Assembly: GCF_022844445.1 (NCBI RefSeq)
Contig: NZ_JALHLS010000010.1
Coordinates: forward strand, 1-64,000
Length of the DNA stretch: 64,000 bases
From: Hyphomonas sp.
GTDB taxonomy: Bacteria; Pseudomonadota; Alphaproteobacteria; Caulobacterales; Hyphomonadaceae
Reading direction: 5' to 3'
Shown here: positions 40,174-49,016 of the stretch, one piece after another
How the letters are laid out: each line of letters starts with the position of its first letter
How positions within the stretch are numbered: the stretch's first letter is position 1
Translations under genes and position numbers: made by a program
The notes under the pieces: generated by a model
What the model saw: only the letters and a program-made list of their open reading frames with translations
Database searches by the model: none
Told to the model about the DNA's origin: nothing

Positions 40174-41388
40174 CTAATCCTCGAACACGATCTCAGGCGC
40201 CGGTTTGGTCACCAGCTGATCCAGCGCAATCGCCACATTCCGTGCCAGGTTCATGAATATTCCTGCCGCCGGACCATTCCCCAGGGCCGCCGGCAGGCCC
40301 GCGTCTCCGCCCTCGCGGATCGCCTGCAGCATCGGGATCTCTGCCAGAACCGGCAGGCCTAGCGCCGAGCCCGTCTTGCGCGCGCCGCCTTCCCCCATCA
40401 GGTACTGCTTTGCACCGGTTGAATCCTCGAACCAGCTCATCGTCTCGACGAGACCGATCACGGGCACATGCGTCTTGGCAAACATTGCCGCCCCGCGCCG
40501 CACATCGGCGAGCGCCACTTCCTGCGGCGTCGTCACAATGATCGCGGCTGTCACCGGTACCTTCTGTGCAATGGCCAGCTGCGCGTCGCCTGTGCCCGGC
40601 GGTGTGTCGATGATCAGGATGTCCAGCGGGTCTTCCCGCGTGCCCCATTCGGCATCGTTCAGCAGCTGCGTGATCGCCGACATCACGATTGGTCCGCGCC
40701 AGATCATCGGCGCGTCAGGGTCGGAGAGATAGCCGATCGAGAGTGTTTTCATGCCGTGCGCGTCCACCGGCACCAGTTTCTTTGCCGCCGAGGTTGCCGG
40801 CTCCGACGCCACGGTACCCAGCATCGTGGGGATCGACGGGCCGTAGATGTCGGCGTCCAACAAGCCCACGCGCATGCCCGCCTTCGCCATCGCGGCGGCA
40901 AGGTTCACCGCCACGGTGGATTTGCCGACGCCGCCCTTGGCGCTCGCCACCACCAGGATGCGGTCGATGCCCGGCACGGGTTTGAGCGCCTGCGCCGGGG
41001 CAGGGACGCCCTGGCTGATTGCCTCGTCTGAGAGGCGCGCGCCCTTGGTAACCCGTCTCAGGCCTGGTGCGGGCGGGGCGGGGGCGTGATTGTGCGGTTG
41101 CCCGGGTCCATGAGAATGGGCGGGCACCTGACTTGAGCCTCGGCCCGGCGCGCGCTCTGCCGTCAGCACGCTGCGCACCACGGTGATCCCCGGGATGCGG
41201 CCTGCATAATTTTCAGCTTCAATTCGCCGCGCCTCTGCCGTGCCGGCGTCGCCCCCGTCGGCGCGGATCACCAGCAGCGCCTTGCCGTCATCGTCGACGG
41301 TCACCGATTCCAGCCAATCTGCCCCGCCCAGTGCCTCCCGGATGGCCCCGGCCAGCTTTTCACGCGTCTTTTGCTTCGAGCCAAACAT
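40174..41388 (-). CDS. mrp: Mrp/ApbC-type P-loop ATPase, iron-sulfur carrier
   Basis: The 404-residue product has an N-terminal DUF59-like domain (about residues 1-90), a Pro/His-rich linker with HSHGPGQPHNHAPAPPAPG, and an NBP35/Mrp ATPase domain. The latter has the deviant Walker A VVASAKGGVGKSTVAVNLAA (around residue 150) and DILIIDTPPGTGDAQLAIAQ. Mrp/ApbC proteins carry or deliver Fe-S clusters. The CxxC cluster motif of the E. coli protein is absent from the expected place (SWFEDSTGAKQYLMGEGGAR), as in many alphaproteobacterial Mrp proteins. The His-rich linker is a possible metal site. It is divergent from hflK. Confidence 0.92.
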   Translation of the reverse strand: MFGSKQKTREKLAGAIREALGGADWLESVTVDDDGKALLVIRADGGDAGTAEARRIEAENYAGRIPGITVVRSVLTAERAPGRGSSQVPAHSHGPGQPHNHAPAPPAPGLRRVTKGARLSDEAISQGVPAPAQALKPVPGIDRILVVASAKGGVGKSTVAVNLAAAMAKAGMRVGLLDADIYGPSIPTMLGTVASEPATSAAKKLVPVDAHGMKTLSIGYLSDPDAPMIWRGPIVMSAITQLLNDAEWGTREDPLDILIIDTPPGTGDAQLAIAQKVPVTAAIIVTTPQEVALADVRRGAAMFAKTHVPVIGLVETMSWFEDSTGAKQYLMGEGGARKTGSALGLPVLAEIPMLQAIREGGDAGLPAALGNGPAAGIFMNLARNVAIALDQLVTKPAPEIVFED

Positions 41389-41566
41389 TGATCCCGGACC
41401 TCGGCCTGTAAACGATCTTAGCTGCGGCCTACTCGCGCTGAGGGCGAAACCGCAAGCATCCAGTTAAGAAGTTGCTTCATTTTCCCCTGTTAGACAGGTC
41501 GAATCGACGTGCAGACGTCTGAAGACGCCCTATATAGGCCCCAATCGAAGAATTCAGGAGGCGTTA

Positions 41567-42745
41567 TTGCCCTGGGAAGAAAACAATAAAGGTTCCGGCC
41601 CATGGGGCGGCGGCGGCGGCGGGAAGGGCTCGGGCGGCGGTGAGGGCGGTTCGCCCTGGAACCGTCCCGGCAGCGGCGGCTCCGGAGGCGGTTCCGGCGG
41701 TGGTGGCGGCAAAAAGGACGAGTCGCCCGACCTCGAAGAACAGATGCGCCGGATGCAGGACCGGTTTCGCCAGCGACGCGGGGGCGGGGGCGGCGGCGGC
41801 CGGCGCAAGGGCGGCGGCGCGCAGATGCCGAACCTCGGCCCGCTCGGCCTGCTCGTCATCGGCGGCGTCGTGGTGCTTTCCTGGCTCTCCACTAGCATCG
41901 TCATCGTTGACCCGACCCAGCAGGCGGCCGTCTTCCGGTTCGGCAAATGGCAGACGAATTTTGGCCCCGGCCTTCATTTCCATCTTCCCGCGCCGATCGA
42001 GAGCCACACGCTGATCCCGGTCGAGCGCCGGATCGAGACGCGGCTCGGGGGCACGGCGGAAGAGAGCCTGATGCTGACGCAGGACGAAAACATCGTCGAC
42101 ATCCAGTTCTCGGTCTTTTGGAAGGTCGACACGGCCAATCCGGAAAACTTCCTGCTCAACGTGCGCGATCCCACGCTGACGGTCGAACAGGTCGCCGAGT
42201 CGGTGATGCGCGAAGTCGTCGGCAAGACCCGCCTCCAGAACATCATCACCACCGAGCGTGACACCGTCCAGCAGGCGGTTGCCGCGCAGACCCAGGCGCT
42301 GCTCAACGAGTATCGCACCGGTGTCGAGATCCTTTCGGTACAGATCGACAAGTCCGATCCACCGCAACAGGTGATCGAGGCGTTCAACGATGTGAACGTC
42401 GCTGAACAGGACGCCGAGACTAAGACCAACCAGGCCACCCAGTTCGCCAACGAGATCGTGCCTCAGGCGCGTGGTACTGCGCAGCGACTGCTACAGGAAG
42501 CCGAAGCCTACCGCGACCGCGTGATTGCGGACGCGGGCGGTGAAGCCTCCCGCTTCGACCAGATCTACGAGGAATACCGCAAAGCGCCCCGCGTGACCCG
42601 CGAGCGCATGTACCTCGAAACCATGGAACGCGTCCTTGGCCGCACGGACAAGATGATCCTTGACCAGGATTCCGGCGCCGTTCCCTACCTCCCGCTTGAG
42701 CGCACCCGCCGCCAAGCAACCCCACCGAACACGGGAGACCAATAA
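41567..42745 (+). CDS. hflK: FtsH-protease modulator HflK
   Basis: The 392-residue product starts with TTG, with AGGAGG upstream, and has a very glycine-rich cytoplasmic N-terminus (about residues 8-50). One membrane helix follows (LGLLVIGGVVVLSWLSTSIV, about residue 90), then a band-7/SPFH domain (VDPTQQAAVFRFGKWQ onward) and a coiled-coil region ending about residue 370. With HflC it forms a periplasmic cage around the membrane protease FtsH. The stop overlaps the hflC start by 1 base (TAATG). Confidence 0.95.
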   Translation: MPWEENNKGSGPWGGGGGGKGSGGGEGGSPWNRPGSGGSGGGSGGGGGKKDESPDLEEQMRRMQDRFRQRRGGGGGGGRRKGGGAQMPNLGPLGLLVIGGVVVLSWLSTSIVIVDPTQQAAVFRFGKWQTNFGPGLHFHLPAPIESHTLIPVERRIETRLGGTAEESLMLTQDENIVDIQFSVFWKVDTANPENFLLNVRDPTLTVEQVAESVMREVVGKTRLQNIITTERDTVQQAVAAQTQALLNEYRTGVEILSVQIDKSDPPQQVIEAFNDVNVAEQDAETKTNQATQFANEIVPQARGTAQRLLQEAEAYRDRVIADAGGEASRFDQIYEEYRKAPRVTRERMYLETMERVLGRTDKMILDQDSGAVPYLPLERTRRQATPPNTGDQ

Positions 42746-43641
42746 TGCGCGCTTTTGGATGGCTCATTCTGGTCGTGTCCTTCCTTGGACTGATCATCGC
42801 CTCGAACGTTTTCTTTATCGTGCGCCAGTCGCAACAGGCCATCGTGCTCCAGGTCGGACGCCCGGTTGCCCTGATTAACGAGCCCGGTAAGGACGAAGCC
42901 GGCCTTCACATGAAAATACCGATCATCCAGCAGGTCGAGATCATCGACAAACGCAACCTCGGCCTCGACATTGAAGGCATCCAGGTTCTTGCTGCTGACC
43001 AGCGCCGCTTGCGCGTTGATGCCTTCGTCCGTTGGCGGATCAACGATCCGCTGCGCTACTATCAGCGTTTTCGCACCGAAGAAGCGGCTCGCTCACAGCT
43101 TGACCGCATCACCACCTCCGCCATCCGCGAAGTGCTGGGCGATGTGCCGGTCCCGGAAATCGTCTCTGGCCAGCGCGCCCAGCTGATGGGCCGCATCCGT
43201 CAGGGCGTGAATGCCGGCCTCGCCGCCGACGGTATCGACATCATCGACGTGCGCGTCCGTCAGGCCGACCTTCCGAACGAAGTCGCCGAAGGTGTCTACG
43301 AGCGCATGCGCACAGCCCGTCTGCAGGAAGCCCAACGCATCCGCTCGGAAGGGGAGGAGAAGGCCCGCCTGATCCGCGCCACCGCTGAGCGCGAGAAGAC
43401 CGTTATCGAGGCCCAGGCCCGCGAACAGTCCTCCAAGATACGCGGTGAAGGCGATGCGAAAGCCTCGGAAACCTATGCCCTGGCCTACAACAAAGACCCG
43501 GAATTCTTCCGTTTCCAGCGCGCCCTAATCGCCTGTGAAGCGGCGATCCAGGAAGGCACGCAGGTCATCGTCGGCCCGAATTCGCTCGGCATCTGTGACC
43601 AGTTCTTCGACAGTGCCCGGTCCGCCGGCGCGCCGCGCTAG
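42745..43641 (+). CDS. hflC: FtsH-protease modulator HflC
   Basis: The 298-residue product has an N-terminal anchor (FGWLILVVSFLGLIIASNVF) and a band-7 domain (FIVRQSQQAIVLQVGRPVAL, then IDKRNLGLDIEG and IDIIDVRVRQADLPNEVAEG). A helical segment follows, EAQRIRSEGEEKARLIRATA, typical of HflC. It partners HflK in control of FtsH. It ends with SICDQFF-like residues and is followed after 93 bases by the DUF2065 gene and then degP. That order is common in alphaproteobacteria. Confidence 0.95.
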   Translation: MRAFGWLILVVSFLGLIIASNVFFIVRQSQQAIVLQVGRPVALINEPGKDEAGLHMKIPIIQQVEIIDKRNLGLDIEGIQVLAADQRRLRVDAFVRWRINDPLRYYQRFRTEEAARSQLDRITTSAIREVLGDVPVPEIVSGQRAQLMGRIRQGVNAGLAADGIDIIDVRVRQADLPNEVAEGVYERMRTARLQEAQRIRSEGEEKARLIRATAEREKTVIEAQAREQSSKIRGEGDAKASETYALAYNKDPEFFRFQRALIACEAAIQEGTQVIVGPNSLGICDQFFDSARSAGAPR

Positions 43642-43697
43642 GCCAATGGCGGCGAACCTGGGAACCGGTCCTCGCCAATCTGCCCTATCCCCTCAGG

Positions 43698-43726
43698 GGC
43701 AGGAGCATCGCAAGGATGCTCCTGCC
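43698..43726 (+). promoter_or_regulatory. Perfect 12-bp hairpin between hflC and the DUF2065 gene
   Basis: GGCAGGAGCATC (43698-43709) pairs without mismatch with GATGCTCCTGCC (43715-43726) around a 5-base loop. No T run follows. It ends 8 bases before the GTG of the next gene. It may stabilise the hflKC mRNA 3' end or reduce translation of the following gene. Confidence 0.6.
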
Positions 43727-43734
43727 GCCTCCTG

Positions 43735-43935
43735 GTGAGCCTCATTTCCATCCTCCTTGCCGGCTTCGGGGTCTGGCTGCTGGTCGAGGGCGCCTTGTGC
43801 GCCCTTGCACCGGATTTCATGCGCGATCTTGCTTCCCGCATTTCCAACCTGCCTTCGCGTGACCTGATCGTGGCCGGTCTCGCCGTTTGCGTCGTCGGGG
43901 CCGGCCTCCTTTCCTTGGCAGTCCGCACCGCCTGA
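43735..43935 (+). CDS. DUF2065-family small membrane protein
   Basis: This 66-residue protein starts with GTG and has two hydrophobic helices (SLISILLAGFGVWLLVEGAL and LIVAGLAVCVVGAGLLSLAV), with the motif APDFMRDLA between them. That matches the DUF2065 family, which is often encoded right after hflC. The function is unknown; the location suggests a role with HflKC/FtsH or DegP in the envelope. No clear SD precedes it, and a 12-bp hairpin lies just upstream. Confidence 0.85.
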   Translation: MSLISILLAGFGVWLLVEGALCALAPDFMRDLASRISNLPSRDLIVAGLAVCVVGAGLLSLAVRTA

Positions 43936-44023
43936 ACCGGTTGCGCTCGGCCCCCAAAGCGCCATAGTCAAGCACCAATCGGACCTCAGAAAAGTTCCGA
44001 ACCTGACCGGAGCGAACGCCGCC

Positions 44024-45475
44024 ATGAACCACGCCGCACTCCTGGCGCTCACCCTGCTTGCCTTGCCCGCCATGGGCCTTGAGGCCGCCGCGCAGGGCAG
44101 CCTGTCCAAGCCCGCTACCGGCGTCGACATGAAGTCCGCGCCGTCGAGTTTCTCCGCCCTGTCGAAGCGCCTTATGCCGGCGGTGGTCAACATTTCCACC
44201 GAGACGGTCATAGCCTCCGGCATGCCCACTTTCCCGGAAGGCTCGCCAGCCGAACGTTTCAATGAATATTTCGGCCGTGACGGAGACGGATTCCAGCGCC
44301 AGGGATCGCTCGGCTCCGGATTCGTCATTTCCGCCGATGGCTACATCGTGACCAACAATCATGTGATCGAGAAAGCCGACACAATCACCATCACCTTCTC
44401 GGACGGGCGCGAACTTCAGGCCAAACTCGTCGGGCGCGACCGCGACACCGACATCGCCGTCCTCAAGGTCTCCTCGAGAACGCCGCTGCCTTTCGTCGAA
44501 CTGGCCGACAGTGACAAAGCCGTGGTCGGTGACTGGGTCATCGCCATCGGCAACCCGCTCGGCTTCGGCGGCTCGGTTTCTGCCGGCATTATCTCGGCCA
44601 CCGGCCGCGACCTCAACACGGGGCGGTCGGACAACTTCATCCAGACTGACGCCGCCATCAACCAGGGCAACTCCGGCGGCCCGCTGTTCAACCTTGCCGG
44701 TCAGGTCGTCGGCGTGAACACTGCCATCATCTCCCAGTCAGGCGGCTCCATCGGCCTCGGCTTCTCGGTGCCGTCCAACACGGTGAAGCGCATCTCGCAG
44801 GCGCTCATCAAAGAAGGCCGCGTGCGCCGTCCCTGGCTTGGCGTGAACGTGCAGGATGCCGACGCAAACCTCATCAAGGCCTACCGCGCCAAGGGTCTCA
44901 GCGGCGTCATCATCACCCGCGTCAGCGAGGACAGTCCAGCCGCCAAGGCAAAGCTGGAGGTTGGCGATCTGATCCTCACCATCGACGGCAAGTCAGTCAT
45001 CGGCGTGCGTGAGATGACGCGTACCCTGTCTGAAAAGCCCATCGGCAAGCCGGTGAACCTCTCTATCGTGCGTGACGGCCGCTCGCGTGAGGTGGCTGTC
45101 ACACTCACAGAGCTGAAGGAAGATGGCGATACGCCTGCCGCCGCCGCCCCGGACACCGCCGCCAGCTCCAATGATCTGGGAGCGGAGCTTGCTCCTGTCG
45201 ATGATGACATGCGCCGCCGCTACGGGATTTCGAAGGATATCAGCGGCGTCGTCGTCACGTCGGTCAGCGCCCGGGGGCGCGCCTACAACAAGCTGCGCCG
45301 CGGCGATGTCATCGTCGAGGTGAACTTCAAGAGCGTCGCTTCGGTCACCGACACACTGGCCAAGGTCAAGGCCGGCCTCGCCACGCCGAACACGCCGATC
45401 CTCCTCCGCGTCAAACGACGCGGCGAAACCGGAGGCTGGTTCGACCAGTTCGTATCCATCGAGATCAAGTCCTGA
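44024..45475 (+). CDS. degP: Periplasmic serine protease Do (DegP/HtrA)
   Basis: The 483-residue product has a signal peptide (LLALTLLALPAMGLEAAAQG, about residues 4-23) and a trypsin-like domain with the triad His in YIVTNNHVIEKAD, Asp in RDTDIAVLKV and Ser in QGNSGGPLFN. Two PDZ domains follow (about residues 265-355 and 385-475). The segment between the PDZ domains is Ala/Asp-rich (TPAAAAPDTAASSND). It degrades misfolded periplasmic proteins. It follows hflK-hflC-DUF2065 on the same strand, grouping membrane and envelope proteostasis. Confidence 0.95.
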   Translation: MNHAALLALTLLALPAMGLEAAAQGSLSKPATGVDMKSAPSSFSALSKRLMPAVVNISTETVIASGMPTFPEGSPAERFNEYFGRDGDGFQRQGSLGSGFVISADGYIVTNNHVIEKADTITITFSDGRELQAKLVGRDRDTDIAVLKVSSRTPLPFVELADSDKAVVGDWVIAIGNPLGFGGSVSAGIISATGRDLNTGRSDNFIQTDAAINQGNSGGPLFNLAGQVVGVNTAIISQSGGSIGLGFSVPSNTVKRISQALIKEGRVRRPWLGVNVQDADANLIKAYRAKGLSGVIITRVSEDSPAAKAKLEVGDLILTIDGKSVIGVREMTRTLSEKPIGKPVNLSIVRDGRSREVAVTLTELKEDGDTPAAAAPDTAASSNDLGAELAPVDDDMRRRYGISKDISGVVVTSVSARGRAYNKLRRGDVIVEVNFKSVASVTDTLAKVKAGLATPNTPILLRVKRRGETGGWFDQFVSIEIKS

Positions 45476-45503
45476 TAATCGCCGCAAAAGGCCGCGCGCG
45501 CCC

Positions 45504-45541
45504 TTGACGCGGGCTAAATATTTCGACATTCGTTGAAATAT
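45504..45541 (+). promoter_or_regulatory. arsR promoter with operator overlapping the start codon
   Basis: A -35-like TTGACG (45504-45509) precedes an inverted repeat ATATTTC (45518-45524) / GAAATAT (45535-45541). The right arm runs into the arsR ATG at 45540. There is no SD, so with a start of transcription about 30 bases after the -35 the mRNA would be leaderless. ArsR repressors bind such imperfect palindromes over the -10 region. Confidence 0.55.
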
Positions 45542-45917
45542 GGAATCAAAAGCCGCTATCGATCGCCTCTCTGCCCTTGCCCTGCCCGCGCGGCTGGACG
45601 TCTTCCGATTGCTCGTTCGCGCCGGCCCGCACGGCATTGCCGCCGGTGAGATTGCCGCAGAGTTAGGCCAGGCCCCCAATACACTGTCGGCCCAGCTGAA
45701 CGTGCTTTCCGCCGCCGGCCTCATCCTCGGCACGCGCGACGGCCGCTCCATCCGCTATGCTGCGCAACCGCAAGCGCTCAGTGAACTGATCGTCTACCTG
45801 ATGGAAGACTGCTGCGGCGGCCGCCCGGAAGTCTGCGCACCCGTCCAGGCCGCCGCTGCCCGCGCCGACTGCTGCCCGCCGGCCAAGCCCAAAGCCCGCC
45901 GCCCCGTTCGCGCATGA
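45540..45917 (+). CDS. arsR: ArsR-family arsenic-responsive repressor
   Basis: The 125-residue winged-helix protein has the ArsR/SmtB fold ([20 protein letters not shown], then [20 protein letters not shown] as the recognition helix). It lacks the classical CVCDL metal site in that helix. Instead it has a C-terminal cysteine cluster, [14 protein letters not shown], and a later DCCPP, which is the As(III) site type of many proteobacterial ArsR proteins. It represses its own operon. It overlaps acr3 by 4 bases. Confidence 0.93.
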   Translation: MESKAAIDRLSALALPARLDVFRLLVRAGPHGIAAGEIAAELGQAPNTLSAQLNVLSAAGLILGTRDGRSIRYAAQPQALSELIVYLMEDCCGGRPEVCAPVQAAAARADCCPPAKPKARRPVRA

Positions 45918-46951
45918 GCCTCTTTGAAAAATACCTCTCCGTCTGGGTCGGCCTTGCCCTTCTCGCGGGCCTCGCGCTCGGTCAGCTGTTTCCGGCCGCC
46001 TTCGGCGCGCTCGCCGCTTTCGAGTACGCCAACGTCAACTTCGCCGTTGCCCTGCTCATCTGGGCCATGGTCTGGCCCATGATGATCGGCATCGAGTTCG
46101 CGGGTATCCGCGGCGCCTTCGCAAAGCCGAAAGGCCTCGTCATCACGCTCGTCATCAACTGGCTGGTGAAGCCCTTTACGATGGCTCTGCTCGGCGTGCT
46201 TTTCTTCGAGCATGTCTTTGCAGGCCTGATCCCTGCGGGTGACGCAAAATCCTACATCGCCGGCCTCATTCTCCTCGGCGCTGCGCCTTGCACCGCCATG
46301 GTCTTCGTCTGGTCGCAGCTGACCAAAGGCGACCCCGCCTACACGCTCGCGCAGGTCGGCGTGAACGATGCCGTCATGGTCTTCGCCTTCGCGCCCATCG
46401 TCGCATTGCTGCTCGGCGTCGCCGAAATCGCAGTGCCCTGGCAAACACTGCTCCTGTCAGTTGGCCTCTATGTCATCATCCCGCTGATCGCCGGGATCCT
46501 CGCGCGCCGCTGGCTGATGGCGCGGGGCGGGCAGGGCGCCGTCGATACCTTCATGGCACGGATCAAACCTGTCTCCGTCATCGGCCTCATTGCCACGGTC
46601 ATCCTCCTCTTCGGCTTCCAGGGCGGCGTCATCCTCGCCAATCCGCTCGTCATTGCCCTCATCGCGGTGCCCATCCTCATCCAGTCCTACGGCATCTTCG
46701 CCCTGGCTTACGCTGCCGCTTTCGCCTGGAAGGTGCCGCACCGAATCGCCGCGCCGTGCGCCTTGATCGGCACGTCGAACTTCTTCGAACTCGCCGTCGC
46801 CGTAGCGATCAGCCTCTTCGGCCTAAACTCCGGCGCCGCCCTCGCCACGGTCGTTGGCGTCCTCGTCGAGGTCCCGGTGATGCTGTCCCTCGTCGCCTTC
46901 GCCAATCGCACCCGCGCCAAGTTCGCCGCCTTCGAGACGGAGCCTGCATGA
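45914..46951 (+). CDS. acr3: Arsenite efflux permease Acr3
   Basis: The 345-residue inner-membrane protein has about ten hydrophobic helices. It has Acr3 landmarks: [17 protein letters not shown], then [20 protein letters not shown] with the conserved functional Cys in the fourth helix region, and [20 protein letters not shown]. It expels arsenite using the proton motive force. It overlaps arsR upstream and arsC downstream by 4 bases each, giving a tight arsR-acr3-arsC operon. Confidence 0.95.
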   Translation: MSLFEKYLSVWVGLALLAGLALGQLFPAAFGALAAFEYANVNFAVALLIWAMVWPMMIGIEFAGIRGAFAKPKGLVITLVINWLVKPFTMALLGVLFFEHVFAGLIPAGDAKSYIAGLILLGAAPCTAMVFVWSQLTKGDPAYTLAQVGVNDAVMVFAFAPIVALLLGVAEIAVPWQTLLLSVGLYVIIPLIAGILARRWLMARGGQGAVDTFMARIKPVSVIGLIATVILLFGFQGGVILANPLVIALIAVPILIQSYGIFALAYAAAFAWKVPHRIAAPCALIGTSNFFELAVAVAISLFGLNSGAALATVVGVLVEVPVMLSLVAFANRTRAKFAAFETEPA

Positions 46952-47373
46952 AACTCCTCTTCCTCTGTGTCGCCAATTCCGCCCGCAGCCAGATGGCCGA
47001 GGGCCTCGCCCGCCATCTGCTCGGCCCCGGCCACGAAGTCCTGTCCGCGGGCTCCGCCCCGACCAAGCCCAATCCCTATGCCATCGAAGCGATGGCCAAC
47101 CGGGGTATCGACATCACCACCCACACGTCGAAATCCTTCACCTCGCTGGACGCCGCCGCCTTCGACTACGTGATCACGCTCTGCGCCGAGGAGATCTGCC
47201 CCTGGCTCCCCGGCAAGACCCAGCGCCTCCACTGGCCTATCGATGACCCCGCCAGCAGCGATCCCGCCCTGACGCCGGAAGACTTCCGCGCCCGTTTTGC
47301 CAGGGCCCGCGACGAGATCGAGGCCCGCATTGAAGCCTTTCGCCGCGAGCAGGCGGGGTCTAGGGTCTCCTGA
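46948..47373 (+). CDS. arsC: Arsenate reductase, LMW-phosphatase type
   Basis: The 141-residue enzyme has the P-loop [15 protein letters not shown] (C-x5-R) at residues 7-21. Further cysteines lie in [10 protein letters not shown] (about residues 80-89), the second and third redox Cys of thioredoxin-coupled ArsC. It reduces arsenate to arsenite for export by Acr3. It is the third gene of the operon. The OsmC gene starts 2 bases after it, so that gene is probably expressed together. Confidence 0.94.
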   Translation: MKLLFLCVANSARSQMAEGLARHLLGPGHEVLSAGSAPTKPNPYAIEAMANRGIDITTHTSKSFTSLDAAAFDYVITLCAEEICPWLPGKTQRLHWPIDDPASSDPALTPEDFRARFARARDEIEARIEAFRREQAGSRVS

Positions 47374-47375
47374 CC

Positions 47376-47777
47376 ATGCTGGAATATTCGGTCACCGCCC
47401 GCAGGATTGACGCCCACGGCAGCGAAGCCCGCGCCGGTGAGGCAACCCTGGTGCTGGATACCGACCTTGCCGGCCGGCCGGATGCCTTCAACCCGGCGGA
47501 ACTCTTCCTCGCCGCCATCGCAGCCTGCATTCTGAAAGGTATTGAGCGTGTCACGCCCTTGCTCGGGTTCAGCCTGACCGATGCGGAAGTTCGCCTGCGC
47601 GGCCAGCGCCAGGACGCGCCGCCGAAAATGGTCTCCGTCTCCTACGAGATCATCATCGACACGGACGAGACCGGCCCGCGTCTCGACCTGCTGCACAAGA
47701 ACATCCGCAAATATGGCACCATCTCGAACACGGTGGCCGACGCGGTAAATCTCACGGGTACGATCCGGCGCCGATAG
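47376..47777 (+). CDS. OsmC-family protein
   Basis: The 133-residue product fits the OsmC/Ohr fold: a beta N-terminus, then the segment FNPAELFLAAIAACILKGIE with the Cys of the central helix (about residue 56), and a second half with VSVSYEIIIDTDETG. The usual second cysteine of peroxidase members is not evident (KNIRKYGTISNTVADAVNLT carries none), so peroxidase activity is doubtful. It sits directly behind arsC, so it may be part of the arsenic response. Similar OsmC genes accompany arsenic operons elsewhere (from memory). Confidence 0.85.
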   Translation: MLEYSVTARRIDAHGSEARAGEATLVLDTDLAGRPDAFNPAELFLAAIAACILKGIERVTPLLGFSLTDAEVRLRGQRQDAPPKMVSVSYEIIIDTDETGPRLDLLHKNIRKYGTISNTVADAVNLTGTIRRR

Positions 47778-47920
47778 GAAAATGGGGCCTTCCCCAACGG
47801 CAGTGTATTGATCAAACAGATCCGGAAATGTGCCCCGGAGTGCCGATTGGGCTCGCCAAGCCGGTCAACGCACGCTAGGAGGGGGCAAAATCGCACTCTT
47901 TTCGGGCTGAGAGACACGTC

Positions 47921-48007
47921 ATGATCCATCCTTCGCTCATCGCCATCGCCGCCATTGTCATCGTGTTCGGCATCCTGAACCTCATCGAGTTCAAACGCAT
48001 CGACTGA
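47921..48007 (+). CDS. 28-residue single-helix membrane microprotein
   Basis: ATG 47921 to TGA 48007 encodes MIHPSLIAIAAIVIVFGILN followed by LIEFKRID. It is one transmembrane helix (about residues 4-22) with a charged C-terminal tail. GAGAGA lies 6 bases before the ATG. It ends 19 bases before the cation/Ca2+ antiporter gene on the same strand. It is similar in size and layout to small regulatory subunits of transporters such as KdpF, but no homology is claimed. It is in the gap after the OsmC gene. Confidence 0.55.
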   Translation: MIHPSLIAIAAIVIVFGILNLIEFKRID

Positions 48008-48026
48008 TCCTGCGAGGGCAGCTGCC

Positions 48027-49016
48027 ATGCCCGATCCGTTCCTGCTTGCCACCCTTGTCGGCGGGCTCCTGCTTCTGGCCCTGGGCGGCGACCTTCTCGT
48101 CCGCGGCGCCGTCCGCGTCGCCCGCGCCCTCGGCGCCTCGCCCCTCATCGCCGGCATCTTCATCGTCGGCTTCGGCACGTCGCTCCCGGAAATCGTCGTC
48201 TCGGTCAATGCGGCCTTCTCCGGCAGCCCGGGTCTCGCCTTAGGCAACATCGTCGGCTCCAGCATTGCCAACGTCTTCCTTGTGCTGGCCATCCCTGCAC
48301 TGATCTTTCCGGTCTTCGCCGGAGGCCCGGGGCAGGTGCGCGCCCTCTTCGCTACTTTGCTCGCCACCGCCCTCTGGATTGGCATGACCACGATCATGCC
48401 GCTGACCCCGCTGATGGGCATCTGCTTCCTGATGGTGCTCATCGGCTATACCGGCCTCAGCCTCTTTGCCGCCCGCCGCGATGAGGTCGCCGGCAAGCCC
48501 ACCGGTGTTCGCGAACATGAACCCGAAGGCCCGCCCCTCTGGCGCGCGCTGATCTATGTGCCGGTCGGCATTGCCGGCCTCGTCTATGCCTCCACGCTGA
48601 TCGTCAGCGGCGCCGACGGTCTCGCCCGCGCAATCGGCGTTCCGCAGGAGTATATCGGCCTCACGCTGCTCGCTGTCGGCACCTCGTTGCCCGAGATTGG
48701 CGCCTCTGTCGCCGCCGCTGCCCGCAAGCGCGGCGATGTCCTCGTCGGCAATATCCTTGGCTCCAACATCATCAACATCCTCGGCGCCGGCGGCATCGTC
48801 GCCATGAGCGGCACGGTCGAACTCGCGCCGCTGTTCCACGCTTATGACCACTGGGTCATGGGTTTCGCTGCGATCGTGCTCGCGCTACTGATCCTCACCA
48901 AAGCGAAGATCGGCCGACTTCTCGGGCTGCTTCTGCTCCTCCTCTACGCGATGTACATCTACGGCCTCGTGGGCGGCGTCAGCCTGCTCGGCCTGTACGA
49001 AGTGATCGCCGGATGA
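48027..49016 (+). CDS. Calcium/sodium antiporter (CaCA family)
   Basis: The 329-residue membrane protein has the two inverted alpha-repeats that define the CaCA superfamily: IVGFGTSLPEIVVSVNAAFS (about residues 48-67) and LLAVGTSLPEIGASVAAAAR (about 213-232). Each is followed by a GN-(I/L)-(V/L)-GS-(S/N)-I segment (LGNIVGSSIANVF; VGNILGSNIINIL). It is of the YrbG type with ten or so helices. It exchanges Ca2+ for Na+ or H+ across the inner membrane. Its stop overlaps the SDR start. Confidence 0.93.
   Translation: MPDPFLLATLVGGLLLLALGGDLLVRGAVRVARALGASPLIAGIFIVGFGTSLPEIVVSVNAAFSGSPGLALGNIVGSSIANVFLVLAIPALIFPVFAGGPGQVRALFATLLATALWIGMTTIMPLTPLMGICFLMVLIGYTGLSLFAARRDEVAGKPTGVREHEPEGPPLWRALIYVPVGIAGLVYASTLIVSGADGLARAIGVPQEYIGLTLLAVGTSLPEIGASVAAAARKRGDVLVGNILGSNIINILGAGGIVAMSGTVELAPLFHAYDHWVMGFAAIVLALLILTKAKIGRLLGLLLLLLYAMYIYGLVGGVSLLGLYEVIAG

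Noticed and set aside
47815-47920. Possible riboswitch before the microprotein and antiporter (GGCTGAGA recalls the TPP element)
   Set aside because: The other conserved TPP blocks are absent, and no other known riboswitch core could be traced by eye.
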